Origin: Methylomonas sp.
Lineage (GTDB): Bacteria; Pseudomonadota; Gammaproteobacteria; Methylococcales; Methylomonadaceae
Assembly: GCF_023228165.1 (NCBI RefSeq)
Contig: NZ_JALOBS010000018.1
Span: 47,887 to 111,886, forward strand
Direction of reading: 5' to 3'
Length of the DNA: 64,000 nucleotides
The notes under the pieces are model-generated. The model was not told the DNA's origin and searched no databases. It saw nothing but the letters and a program-made list of their open reading frames with translations. Shown here piece by piece: positions 51,041 to 60,185 of this stretch. The position numbers were made by a program, and so were the translations under genes. How positions within the stretch are numbered: the stretch's first letter is position 1; every line of letters starts with the position of its first letter.

Positions 51041-53464
51041 ATGTCAAAGCGAAAAAAGAACCGGACTCTCGGCAAACAGCCATCCTGCTGGCAACAAACC
51101 GTTAACGGTTTGGTGTTGGCTTCGGCCTTGGCCGTTGCACCCTCGGTCATGGCAGAAGACAACGCCGATGCAAGCACTAAACGCCATTATCAGATCAGCA
51201 GCGGTTCATTGAGTCACGCACTCAGTCAATTTGCCGGCAGCGCGGGCATCCTGTTATCGGTTGACGCCAGACTGACCGATGGTAAAAGCAGCCAGGGCTT
51301 GACCGGCGAATATAGCGTGGAGGAAGGCTTCCGGAAGCTGTTGTCGGGCACGGGCTTGGTGCATACCTTTACCAGCGACAATGCCGTCACGTTGAAAGTG
51401 GTGGAGAATCGCAGTCAAGCGGATACGGCGACTTTGGCGGCGGTGAGGGTTACTGGTATATCAAGCTCTGAATTAGACCCATCTGAGGTCTATCAACTGT
51501 CTAAGTCTACTGCTGGAAGCCGTATACCTGTGAAACTTGAGAAAATTCCGCAAAGTATTCAGGTGGTGACAGAAAAAACCATCCACGATCAAGCGGCTTT
51601 GGATTTTGGACAAGTTTTCAAAACTGTACCATCCGCTAATGTCGGTCAGTCTCGCTTTAGCCGCTTTCCGAACTGGACCATCCGAGGTTTCCCTGTATTT
51701 ATTCAGCGCAACGGATTTCGTCGGCTCCTGCAACAAAGTGTTGATTCGTCGGCGCTGAGCAATGTTCAAAGTTTTGAGGTTCTAAAGGGGCCTGGTAGTG
51801 CTTTGCATGGACAAGGAGGTCTTGGCGGTGTAGTCAACATTGTAACCAAGCAACCCAAAAAGCAATTTGAAGGCTGGGTCAGTGGCACCTTTGGGCAATA
51901 CGATCTGGGGATGACCACTTTTGACGTGACAGGCCCGCTAACATCTGATGGAGCATTAAGCGGTCGACTCACTGGTGAAATTGAGCGATCGGGTAGTTTT
52001 ATCGATCACCAAGACATGGAGCGGGAAAATCTCGCCTTGAACTTGCTGTATGACAATGGAGGACCAATCCGTGGCCATCTGGTTACCGAATGGATTAGCC
52101 GCCGGACACTGCCCAACCCTGGCTTGCCAGCAATCGGCACTGTTGTAAGTAACGGTATCGGAAAAATTTCCCGAGAAACCTACTTGGGTGAGCCCAATTC
52201 CGATAGGCTCGAGGATAATTCCCCCGTCGTGCAAGCATGGTTGGATATCGACATAAACCCAAATTGGACCATATCTCCGAGGCTCCAATATCATGGTATA
52301 GACGGTTATCAGAATCAGACTTTTTTAACGTCAGTACAGGGAAATGGTTACATGGTCAATCGTACTGGTCGGCATGGTTTCCACGAAGCAGATCGCACGT
52401 ATCTAGCACAACTTGAATTAACCGGAAAATTCGATACTTTTGGCGTACATCATCAGTTTTTGGGTGGACTGGAATATGAAGATCATCGCTGGGGGGTTGA
52501 ATTCACAAATTATGCCAGCGTTTCCGCGATAAATGTATTCAATCCACAATATTGGAACACAGAGCCAGCTTTGGCAGCTGCTGGATTAAAAGGTACCGGG
52601 GTTTTGCAAAACGGATCGTTCTACTTGCAGGACTTGGTTTCGATTACGGATAAGCTGGATTTTCTCGGCGGCATGCGCCATACACAGATTTCCGGATCGA
52701 CGGATTATTGGTTTGGTAAAACTGATCTTCAGACCGATGTCACTATGTTCAATATCGGTTCGGCTTATAAGCTAACAGATGGCATTTCTCTATTTGCTGG
52801 TTACGGTACAGGGACCGATTTTGATTCGTTCGGAGCATTGACTTTTAATCCGCAAACTCAATACCGCCCAATTGAATCAGACCAAAAAGAGATTGGCGTT
52901 AAACTCAATACTGACAACGGCATAAATGGTACGGTGGCGCTTTACGAAATTTACCGTAGTAACTTTTTAACGCCAGATACTCAACACCCAGGCTACCAGA
53001 CCCAATTGGGAGAAGCTCGTTCGAGAGGTGTTGAAGCAGAATTGAACTGGCAAATTAACGAAGAATGGAATGTGCAGGGAGGATATGCTTTTACTGATGC
53101 TCGTATAACCAAAAGCGGAGCAGTCAATCAGCTAGGAAATCGGATGCGTAATGTCGCTGAGCATCAGGCCAACTTATGGACACATTACGAATTTCAAACA
53201 GGTGTCCTGAAAGGATTGGGATTCGGTGCAGGTGCGAATTTCGTAGGAGATAGGCCCGGGGAAAACTTTCAACCCAGTTACAAATTGCCAAGCTATACCA
53301 CAGTTGACCTATCGGCTTCCTATATCTGGAAAAACATTAAGACCGAGATTTTTGCGTTAAATATACTCGATAAGCAGTACTTCACAGCATCGGATTTCAC
53401 TTCCAACGCAGTATTTTCAGGAGCACCACAAACGGTGTTCGGCAGGGTAACGCTTAATTTCTGA
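51041..53464 (+). CDS. TonB-dependent siderophore receptor with STN signalling domain
   Basis: An 807-residue outer membrane receptor. After a signal peptide (ending near AEDN, about residue 37) comes the STN domain (HYQISSGSLSHALSQFAGSAGILLSVDARLTDG), which contacts FecR. A plug follows with IPQSIQVVTEKTI and VQSFEVLKGPGSALHGQGGLGGVVNIVTKQP, then a 22-strand barrel ending in RVTLNF. It belongs to the FecA/FpvA type of ferric-siderophore receptors. The codon style changes from GC-rich to more AT-rich after about 51450, just behind the STN domain. A downstream PepSY protein probably reduces or handles the iron. Confidence 0.92.
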   Translation: MSKRKKNRTLGKQPSCWQQTVNGLVLASALAVAPSVMAEDNADASTKRHYQISSGSLSHALSQFAGSAGILLSVDARLTDGKSSQGLTGEYSVEEGFRKLLSGTGLVHTFTSDNAVTLKVVENRSQADTATLAAVRVTGISSSELDPSEVYQLSKSTAGSRIPVKLEKIPQSIQVVTEKTIHDQAALDFGQVFKTVPSANVGQSRFSRFPNWTIRGFPVFIQRNGFRRLLQQSVDSSALSNVQSFEVLKGPGSALHGQGGLGGVVNIVTKQPKKQFEGWVSGTFGQYDLGMTTFDVTGPLTSDGALSGRLTGEIERSGSFIDHQDMERENLALNLLYDNGGPIRGHLVTEWISRRTLPNPGLPAIGTVVSNGIGKISRETYLGEPNSDRLEDNSPVVQAWLDIDINPNWTISPRLQYHGIDGYQNQTFLTSVQGNGYMVNRTGRHGFHEADRTYLAQLELTGKFDTFGVHHQFLGGLEYEDHRWGVEFTNYASVSAINVFNPQYWNTEPALAAAGLKGTGVLQNGSFYLQDLVSITDKLDFLGGMRHTQISGSTDYWFGKTDLQTDVTMFNIGSAYKLTDGISLFAGYGTGTDFDSFGALTFNPQTQYRPIESDQKEIGVKLNTDNGINGTVALYEIYRSNFLTPDTQHPGYQTQLGEARSRGVEAELNWQINEEWNVQGGYAFTDARITKSGAVNQLGNRMRNVAEHQANLWTHYEFQTGVLKGLGFGAGANFVGDRPGENFQPSYKLPSYTTVDLSASYIWKNIKTEIFALNILDKQYFTASDFTSNAVFSGAPQTVFGRVTLNF

Positions 53465-53547
53465 TTATCCTTGCTGCGGGGCTGAGGTATTGCATATCCC
53501 CTCAGGTCCCGTTCGTTGATCGTTATTTTGATTGAGAGTAGTGATAG

Positions 53548-54759
53548 ATGAATTTCTCCTGTAACCCAGGCAGCCTTGCCAGGCTAAAACGCAGACGCCG
53601 ATTTTGGCTACAATGCCATCTCTGGCTGGGATTGACTCTGGGTTTGATACTGGCAATCGCCGGTATCACCGGCAGTATCTTGGTGTTCTGGCAGGAGTTG
53701 GATGCTTGGTTGAATCCTGCCTTACGCCTAACACAGTATTCCCCGTCGCAACCGCAGCACTATCGACCGGTAGCCGAAATAATCGAGGCAGCCCGAAGCG
53801 CCTATCCGACCGGCACGCAACCCGGAATTGCAGAGTTCCGGCGAGTTGGTGAACAATCGGCGGTAATGTTTTTTGGCAGAGACATGGGTAAATCGCCAAG
53901 CGAAACCAATATCTACAACGTTTTTGTCGATCCCTATTCGGCAAAAGTCCTGGGTGTTAGATTGTTTTACGATGCAGACAATCCACTGAAACACGCTTTA
54001 ATGGGATTCGTGTTTAAGTTGCATTATGCATTCTTGATGAAGGACACCGCCAGAACCGTAATCGGTTGGGTATGCGCGGTGTTGCTAGTCTCGGTATTGA
54101 GCGGCTTAATCCTTTGGTGGCCATTGACCGGCCAGTGGCGAAAGGCGCTGACTTTTAGATTAGGAGCAAACAGTACGCGTTTTAATTTCGATCTGCACAA
54201 AATAGTCGGCTTGTATACCGCATTGGTCTTACTGGCGGTATTGTTTTCGGGCACTTATCTAAACCTGCCTGAACAGGTTTTGAGCGTGGTGCGGCTGTTT
54301 ACACCTGATTCGCACGCCGTATTTTCCTCAACGGAACCAAACGAATCGGCGCACAGCCTGCAGCCAGACGCTGTATTGGAGGTCGTTGAAGCCCGATACC
54401 CAAATAGCCAATTACTTACGATGATTATTCCGGTTAATCCTAAAGCAGTATACAAGATTTGCCATCGTGACAGCCATAGTCTTAGAGAACATTGGATTCA
54501 GGAGCGCTGTGTCGTCGTTGATCAATATTCAGGAGCAATATTGAATATAGAGGACGCTGAATCCGCTTCGGCTGGTGATATTTTTTTACAATGGCAATGG
54601 TATATCCACTCTGGCCAGGCTTTTGGCATTACGGGACGACTTTTGGTTTTTGTTACTGGTTTCGCCTGTCCGGTGCTGTTTGTAACAGGGTTAATACGCT
54701 GGCTGCAAAAACGTCGGGCGGCAAATCAACATCAAGCTAAACAATATGCCGCTAATTAA
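53548..54759 (+). CDS. PepSY-associated membrane protein
   Basis: A 403-residue inner membrane protein. An N-terminal helix is introduced by FWLQCHLWLGLTLGLILAIAGITGSILVF (about 17-45). Two periplasmic PepSY-like regions are separated by helices near 170-190 and 220-240, and a C-terminal helix (ITGRLLVFVTGFACPVLFVTGLIRW) precedes a basic end. Such proteins accompany siderophore receptors and are thought to help reduce or release iron. It is 83 bases behind the receptor and likely belongs to the same operon. Confidence 0.9.
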   Translation: MNFSCNPGSLARLKRRRRFWLQCHLWLGLTLGLILAIAGITGSILVFWQELDAWLNPALRLTQYSPSQPQHYRPVAEIIEAARSAYPTGTQPGIAEFRRVGEQSAVMFFGRDMGKSPSETNIYNVFVDPYSAKVLGVRLFYDADNPLKHALMGFVFKLHYAFLMKDTARTVIGWVCAVLLVSVLSGLILWWPLTGQWRKALTFRLGANSTRFNFDLHKIVGLYTALVLLAVLFSGTYLNLPEQVLSVVRLFTPDSHAVFSSTEPNESAHSLQPDAVLEVVEARYPNSQLLTMIIPVNPKAVYKICHRDSHSLREHWIQERCVVVDQYSGAILNIEDAESASAGDIFLQWQWYIHSGQAFGITGRLLVFVTGFACPVLFVTGLIRWLQKRRAANQHQAKQYAAN

Positions 54760-54771
54760 TCGTGTTAGGGT

Positions 54772-54974
54772 CGTAGGTTGGGTTGAGGCGCGAACCCCAA
54801 CATTTTTGACCGGTTTGACCTTTGACTATCATTGGCTGTTTTGTTGGCCGCATTGTCTCGCTTTTATGGTTGGTTGGTGGCGGAACGGTTGTCGTGTTGG
54901 GGTTCGTGCCGTCTCGGCAATTACTCCTGGCGTTGCCCTACCTCCTGCATCCATGCAGTCGACCCCAACCTACG
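54772..54974. repeat. REP elements next to the REP-associated transposase
   Basis: A CGTAGGTTGGGTTG...GAACCCCAACA inverted repeat lies at 54772-54802. A second facing pair, GTTGGGGTTCG (54896-54906) with CGACCCCAACCTACG (54960-54974), surrounds the 3' end of the transposase remnant. RAYT genes typically have cognate REP sequences on their flanks. Confidence 0.6.
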
Positions 54975-55528
54975 CTCCCCAAATTTTTTATCGTTTTCGG
55001 GGGAGGCGGTGCCCCAATCGGATGTCAATTTGCCGGCTTTGATGTATCGATGAATGCTGGAATGCGGCCTGCCCTCGGGTAAGTCGGCTGGGCGAGTGAC
55101 GTAACTGTGTTTGACGGGGGTGTAATGGATGTAGTCGATGTGATGGCGAAAATCATCTTCGTCTTGCAGCGTGTGCTCCCAATATCGGCGTTGTCACTTA
55201 TGCCCTATGGGTAAATGCCACGCTCACCTTTACTGTGACGACTGGCGTTGATGCGTTCGGTTTTGGGGATGCTTCTGGAAAATCCGGTTTTGATCAACAT
55301 CCAGCGGGTCGGGTAGTCGGCGTCATTAGGCGGCAGGGTAAATATGGCGTGTAAATGATCGGGCATCACTACCATGGCATCGATTTGAAACGGGTGGCGG
55401 CTGCGAACGATGCGGATGGATTCGCGGAGCGCATCAATTTGTTCAACCAATAAGCACCGTTTTCTTTCCGCAAGGTTTACGGTAAAAAAATAACGACCGC
55501 CTTCGGTTTAATGTCGTCGGTATTGCAT
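54921..55528 (-). pseudogene. REP-associated tyrosine transposase (RAYT), broken
   Basis: Reading from 55528: MQYRRH, an in-frame TAA, then TEGGRYFFTVNLAERKRCLLVEQID and the HUH-like motif MPDHLHAIFTLPP, up to KGERGIY. The family continues W-Q-R-R-Y-W-E-H, but here a 20-base segment (55194-55213) breaks the frame. The protein resumes in another frame with QRRYWEHTLQDEDDFRHHIDYIHYTPVKH and runs to a TAA at 54921. Two lesions make it inactive. The catalytic tyrosine helix (HIDYIHYTPVKH) is intact in sequence. Confidence 0.85.
55194..55213. repeat. TTATGCCCTATGGGTA element inside the transposase remnant
   Basis: This 20-base segment matches, in reverse, the TTTACCCATAGGGCATAA element at 22514. 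It lies exactly where the family's conserved GIW-QRRYW sequence is interrupted, so the lesion appears to be an insertion of this element. Confidence 0.6.
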
Positions 55529-55580
55529 GGGTTGCCGTGATGGGGATTTGGATGTTGGGAAATATAGCATGGGCGTCATG

Positions 55581-55700
55581 ATGAAAATTCGCCCGTTCCG
55601 GGTTTTGCCGCACCGTTACAGCGGCTTGGCGATGACGATATATTTGATCGTCGTCGGTTTGACAGGCCGTTTGTCGGCTATGAATTCAGCGCTTTGCTCA
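55581..55700 (+). pseudogene. Fragment of a PepSY-type membrane protein
   Basis: MKIRPFRVLPHRYSGLAMTI and the following VVGLTGRLSAMNSAL match the first membrane helix of PepSY-associated proteins (compare the intact relative at 53548). After that the similarity ends and the frame holds no further domain, so only about 40 residues survive. It lies before an orphan sigma factor and indicates loss of part of a siderophore locus. The rest to 55789 holds no supported gene. Confidence 0.55.
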
Positions 55701-55789
55701 ACAACAAGTGTGCTCAAGTATTTAATTGACGGGCCGTTGAATGATGGCCAATGTTATTACCGGCAGGGGTTTAAATTGTCTTCGTCATC

Positions 55790-56293
55790 ATGAATACCAC
55801 TACAAAAACCACTCTTGTCGCAGCCTTTATCCATCATCAAATGGAGTTGCGGCAGTTTTTGGATCGCAAGGTCAATTGCCGTGAAACCGCCGCCGATTTG
55901 CTGCAGGACACTTATGTGCGAATCGCTCAACTTGAGCCGGGTGACGAGATCCTCAACCCCAGGGCGTTTTTGTATCGGGTGGCGGGCAATCTGGCTTTCG
56001 ATCATTTGCGTCGCCAACATCGCTGGGCGCAATGGGAGGATGCCGAGGCACTCAGCGAAGATTGCCTGTGTTTGCAGCCGCAACCGGATGTGGTGCTGGC
56101 CGGTTGCGAAAAGTTGCAGCGATTCCAGCACTTGCTGCTGGCATTGCCGTCGCAACATCGCCGCATGTTTGTGCGTTGCCGGATCGAAGGTCAAAGCTAT
56201 CGGCAAATTGCCGACCAGGAGCATATCTCGCCAAGACGCGTCGAGCGTGTCGTGCAACAAACCTTGAAGTCGCTAAAGCCGCTGATTACTTAA
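55790..56293 (+). CDS. ECF sigma factor, FecI-like (orphan)
   Basis: A 167-residue sigma-70 factor with region 2 (AADLLQDTYVRIAQ, then NPRAFLYRVAGNLAFDHLRRQHR) and region 4 (LPSQHRRMFVRCRIEGQSYRQIADQEHISPRRVERVVQQTL). Unlike the gene at 48520 it has no fecR behind it: the next gene is convergent and only 26 bases away. It may act on a receptor elsewhere or be a leftover of a decayed locus. Confidence 0.88.
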   Translation: MNTTTKTTLVAAFIHHQMELRQFLDRKVNCRETAADLLQDTYVRIAQLEPGDEILNPRAFLYRVAGNLAFDHLRRQHRWAQWEDAEALSEDCLCLQPQPDVVLAGCEKLQRFQHLLLALPSQHRRMFVRCRIEGQSYRQIADQEHISPRRVERVVQQTLKSLKPLIT

Positions 56294-56318
56294 TGCCGGT
56301 CCGGCACTTAGCTCGATT

Positions 56319-58097
56319 TCAATCGGGTTGCTCAGCCGCGTATCGATTGGTAATCCAAACCGTCTGATAAGGCGCGATGTCGATTCTTTGGGTGAGGGGA
56401 TCGTCGAACTGTTGCCCGCTGATCAGATCCCGCCAGCCGTCGGTGACGATTAGATTCAGATTGGACTGCAGCAAGCACTGGGGCAGGTCGCTAATGTTGT
56501 AAATACAGAAAATACTCTGTCTCCTGTCCATACTTTGCCGCCAAAAACCGAATAATTGCTCGCTGATATGCAAGGTAAACTGGGTGGCGTTGGGATGGAA
56601 GGCGGGTTGTTGTTGCCTGATGCGGATAATGGCCTTGAGCCGTTCGAATACTTGCCGATGATGACTTTGATCGTCGCTCAATGCGGCGGTCAGGGCAGGG
56701 TAATCCCATTGATGGCGGTTGATGGCGCGGTTATGGCCGGTACTTTCGTAGCGCTGGTAATCATTCGTGGTGGCCAACAGACTGTGGATATAAAACGCCG
56801 GTATGCCTTCCAGAGCCAGCATTATCGCGTGCGCACAGATAAACCGCTCCATGCCGAATGCGTCCTTACCTTTGACGGTGCCTTGCAGGGCATCGAACAA
56901 GGCGATATTGATTTCATAAGGCCGCTTGGTGCCGTTATCGCCGCTGCGCCAGGATACCTGTCCGCCGAATTGCTGCATGGTGCTGATCAACGAGGCGATT
57001 TCCGCTTCCGTCAGCAAACCTTCCGCCGGGCGCAGGCCTATGCCGTCGTGCGAGGCGATAAAATTGAAATAGCAGGTGCCGTTTTGGGCCGGCGGCATGC
57101 TCATCAGCCATTGTTTCAGGTAACGGCAGTTGCCGGTGACCAAGGTGTTCAGCAACAGCGGCGGTAAGGAAAAGTTGTAAATACTGTGGGCTTCATTGCC
57201 GTTACCGAAATAGCTTAGGTTTTCCCGGTTCGGCAGGTTGGTTTCGGTGATCAGCACCGCATCCGCGCAGCTATGTTCTATCAGTGTACGAATCAGCCTG
57301 ACCACTTCGTGAGTTTCCGGCAAATTAAGGCAATTAGTGCCTATTTTTTTCCATAAAAAAGCCACGGCATCCAAGCGAAAAACACGAATGCCATGATCCA
57401 GATAGTGGCGAACGATTTGCACGAATTCTTTCAGTACAGCGACATTGCTGAAGTCCAGATCGGCTTGCTGGTGGCTAAAGGTGCACCACACGTATTGCGT
57501 GCCGCTGACTGTTTCGGTTTCTTTTAAAAGCGGCGTGACACGCGGCCTAACCACCTCGGACACATTGGCATGGGGCGAGGCCGTGAAAAAATAGTCGTGG
57601 CCATAGCCCCTGCCGTTGATAAAATTTTGAAACCAAAGACTGCTGGTGGAGCAATGATTGATGACTAAGTCGGCCATCAGCCGATAGTCGCCGGCAATCG
57701 ATTGAATTTGCGACCACTCGCCCAAGGTTTGATTAACTTGATAGTAATCGATAACGGCAAAGCCATCGTCGGAACAATACGGAAAAAACGGCAGGATATG
57801 CACGGTGTTGATGGTGCCGTGCAGATAGTCGTTTAAAAATCGATGCAGGGTATTCAGCGGTATTTCATCATCGGCGAGCAGCGAATCGCCATAAGTAATA
57901 ACCGCAATATCCTCTGCCGACCAAGGACTATAAGCAGGCTTCGCGTCTTCATAATGCTGGTCTAAGCGCATAATTCGCAGGATATGCTCGGCAACCGTTA
58001 TCAAATCCGGCTGCGGGGAGACGGACTCATAAATCGACTCAAGATGATGCAGGATTTTTTGGCTTAATGACGCCTGTTGTTCTGTCGTTGGTTTCAT
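56319..58097 (-). CDS. Glucosylglycerate phosphorylase-like GH13_18 enzyme
   Basis: A 592-residue glycoside hydrolase family 13 phosphorylase. Signature regions include VHILPFFPYCSDDGFAVIDY (about 97-116), the nucleophile aspartate in FRLDAVAFLWKKIGTNCLN, the acid/base glutamate in VLITETNLPNRENL, and SHDGIGLRPAEGLL. Subfamily 18 holds sucrose phosphorylase and related enzymes. Because gpgS- and phosphatase-like genes precede it in the same operon, glucosylglycerate is the likely substrate, giving glucose-1-phosphate and glycerate. Sucrose or sucrose-6-phosphate are alternatives. It starts 2 bases after the gpgS stop. Confidence 0.85.
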   Translation of the reverse strand: MKPTTEQQASLSQKILHHLESIYESVSPQPDLITVAEHILRIMRLDQHYEDAKPAYSPWSAEDIAVITYGDSLLADDEIPLNTLHRFLNDYLHGTINTVHILPFFPYCSDDGFAVIDYYQVNQTLGEWSQIQSIAGDYRLMADLVINHCSTSSLWFQNFINGRGYGHDYFFTASPHANVSEVVRPRVTPLLKETETVSGTQYVWCTFSHQQADLDFSNVAVLKEFVQIVRHYLDHGIRVFRLDAVAFLWKKIGTNCLNLPETHEVVRLIRTLIEHSCADAVLITETNLPNRENLSYFGNGNEAHSIYNFSLPPLLLNTLVTGNCRYLKQWLMSMPPAQNGTCYFNFIASHDGIGLRPAEGLLTEAEIASLISTMQQFGGQVSWRSGDNGTKRPYEINIALFDALQGTVKGKDAFGMERFICAHAIMLALEGIPAFYIHSLLATTNDYQRYESTGHNRAINRHQWDYPALTAALSDDQSHHRQVFERLKAIIRIRQQQPAFHPNATQFTLHISEQLFGFWRQSMDRRQSIFCIYNISDLPQCLLQSNLNLIVTDGWRDLISGQQFDDPLTQRIDIAPYQTVWITNRYAAEQPD

Positions 58098-58099
58098 GA

Positions 58100-59332
58100 T
58101 TATTGATCCTCAACCGAAAACTCTTGATAGTCCTCTTCGACCGCTTGATATAAGCGTTCCAAAATGTCGGGTATGGCGCTTTGCACACGATTCCAGCTGG
58201 GAATAAACGGAATTTCCATCGGTTGACCGAGAAAGAAGTCGCCGGCATCCATGATGTTTTTGGTAAACATTTCCACGGCGACTTCTTCTTCGTGTATGTC
58301 GACGTAAAGCCCGTTCATAATGGCATCGTTGCGATAGGTTTCCACGAAATCCAAGGCAATCCTGTAGTAGGTGGCTTTGATGGTACGAAACATTTCGGGG
58401 GTGAACACTTGGCCTTGGGTAGCCAGTTTGCGGAACAACGCCTTGCAAATGTCGATCGACATTTTCGACAAACCGGTCTGCTGGTCGTCCAGCGACATAT
58501 CCTGGTGTTTATGATCGTAAACCCGGGCAATATCTACTTGGCAGAGCCGGTTGTGCGCGTAATTGCGGTGCATCTCCGATAACACGCCGATTTCCAGGCC
58601 CCAGTCGCTGGGAATGCGAATATCGCTTAACACATCTCGTCTAAAGGAAAATTCGCCGGCCAAGGCATAGCGGTAACTGTCCATGTAATCCAGATAGTCG
58701 TTGTCGCCCAAGACCTTTTTTAAGGCGCGAATCAGCGGGGTGACCAGCAAGCGATTGACGCGGCCTTTAAGTTTGCCGTTATTGATGCGGGCGTAATAAC
58801 CTTTGCAGAATTCATAGTTGAACAAGGGATTGGCGACCGGGTAAATCAAACGGGCCAATAATTCGCTGGTGTAAGTGACGATATCGCAATCGTGCAAGGC
58901 GATGGACTCGGCCTTACCGGAAGCCAGAATATAGCCCATGCAATACCAGACATTGCGGCCCTTACCCATCTCCTTGGGCGCTAAATCCAGGGCCTTTAAT
59001 TCGGCATCCAAGGCCATCAATCTTGGGCCGTCGTTCCACAGTACCCGATGATGTTGCGGCAACTCATTGAAAAATGCCAGGGCGCTTTGGTATTGGCCTA
59101 GATCGGCACGGTCCAGGCCGATGACGATTTCCGATAAATAAGGTACTGTTTTCAGGTTGGCGATAATTTTAGGCAGGGCGTCGCCTTCCAGCTCGGAATA
59201 CAGAGAAGGCAGTAACAAACCCAACGGCCGTTGCCTGCTGAAGCGTACCAGATCGGCTTCCAGATCGGCCAGATGCCGTTCCGTCAAATTATGCAGGGTA
59301 GTGATAATGCCGTTTTGATAAAAGTCTGCCAT
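58100..59332 (-). CDS. gpgS: Glucosyl-3-phosphoglycerate synthase
   Basis: A 410-residue GT-A glycosyltransferase (GT81-like). It transfers glucose from NDP-glucose to 3-phosphoglycerate, the first step to glucosylglycerate, a negatively charged compatible solute. The nucleotide-metal motif is LHDCDIVTY (about 147-155). Neighbouring GLLLPSLYSELEGDALPKII and GKGRNVWYCMGYILASG are typical of bacterial GpgS. The middle contains EFSFRRDVLSDIRIPSDWGLEIGVLSEM, with a catalytic-site G-L-E-I. It overlaps no gene and lies between the phosphatase and phosphorylase genes. Confidence 0.92.
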   Translation of the reverse strand: MADFYQNGIITTLHNLTERHLADLEADLVRFSRQRPLGLLLPSLYSELEGDALPKIIANLKTVPYLSEIVIGLDRADLGQYQSALAFFNELPQHHRVLWNDGPRLMALDAELKALDLAPKEMGKGRNVWYCMGYILASGKAESIALHDCDIVTYTSELLARLIYPVANPLFNYEFCKGYYARINNGKLKGRVNRLLVTPLIRALKKVLGDNDYLDYMDSYRYALAGEFSFRRDVLSDIRIPSDWGLEIGVLSEMHRNYAHNRLCQVDIARVYDHKHQDMSLDDQQTGLSKMSIDICKALFRKLATQGQVFTPEMFRTIKATYYRIALDFVETYRNDAIMNGLYVDIHEEEVAVEMFTKNIMDAGDFFLGQPMEIPFIPSWNRVQSAIPDILERLYQAVEEDYQEFSVEDQ

Positions 59333-59345
59333 AACAGTGCTCGCT

Positions 59346-60185
59346 TTATTGGAGGTTTAAATTCGTCAGTATCGTCGACACGCTTTCGGCCCATCCGGTA
59401 GGGCCCTGCCGCGTGGCGGTGTAGACCTGTCGCTGTTTTTCTAGCACGGGTAAGGCATGGTTGGGGGAGGGAATCAATACGGCGATATCGGCGGACTCCA
59501 GCATGGCGATATCGTTTTGGCCGTCGCCGGCGGCGATGGTCATCACCGGCGTCTGGAAGGTTAGTTGGTACTGTTCGGCTAGCCAACTCATGGCTTTACC
59601 CTTGTCGCAATCGCCCGATACATGAATGAAACGGCCGCCCTCCATTACTTTAGCCCCTAACTGCCGCAGTTCCGCAATAAATTGCGCCCGCTCCGCATCC
59701 GTGCCGCGCCATGCCAGCGGTTCTCCGTAGTGACGCTGGGCGGCCCTGGCTGCGGCGTCGGCCGTCAGATCGGTCAATTTCACGATATCCGCCAGGGTGG
59801 CATTAGCGAAGTTTTGAAACTTATCTGTTCCAAAAGAACTGCGTTCGAGCAATTCCAGCCAATGCCGGCGCGGAAGGGAGAAGGTCTTGACCCAGAAATC
59901 GCCGATGCGGTCGCAGCCTTCGGGTTGTTCCGGGAAGTAACCGATAGGAATAAACACCGCCGCGCCGTTTTCGATAATAAAAGGGTGGCTGTTATCTAAA
60001 TTCTTGCGCAGATGATGCAGCTCGGCTGCTGTTTTGCTCGAATTCGGAATAACGGGGATATGCAGGCGTTCCAGTTGATGCAGCAAGGCGGCAGCCGGCG
60101 CAAAACCGTAATCGTGATGGTTGAGCAAGCAGCCGTCCAAATCGGTGAATATCAACAATTTTGCGGCGGTATGCGGGCTGCTCAT
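59346..60185 (-). CDS. Mannosyl/glucosyl-3-phosphoglycerate phosphatase family (HAD)
   Basis: A 279-residue HAD phosphatase of the MPGP type. Motif I is IFTDLDGCLLN (about 12-22), motif II VIPNSSKTAAEL, and motif III/IV ITIAAGDGQNDIAMLESAD near 215-233 (GDGxND). It would remove the phosphate from glucosyl-3-phosphoglycerate to give glucosylglycerate. ATG at 60185 is used rather than a GTG 36 bases upstream. It is the first gene of the operon, 14 bases before gpgS. Confidence 0.88.
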   Translation of the reverse strand: MSSPHTAAKLLIFTDLDGCLLNHHDYGFAPAAALLHQLERLHIPVIPNSSKTAAELHHLRKNLDNSHPFIIENGAAVFIPIGYFPEQPEGCDRIGDFWVKTFSLPRRHWLELLERSSFGTDKFQNFANATLADIVKLTDLTADAAARAAQRHYGEPLAWRGTDAERAQFIAELRQLGAKVMEGGRFIHVSGDCDKGKAMSWLAEQYQLTFQTPVMTIAAGDGQNDIAMLESADIAVLIPSPNHALPVLEKQRQVYTATRQGPTGWAESVSTILTNLNLQ

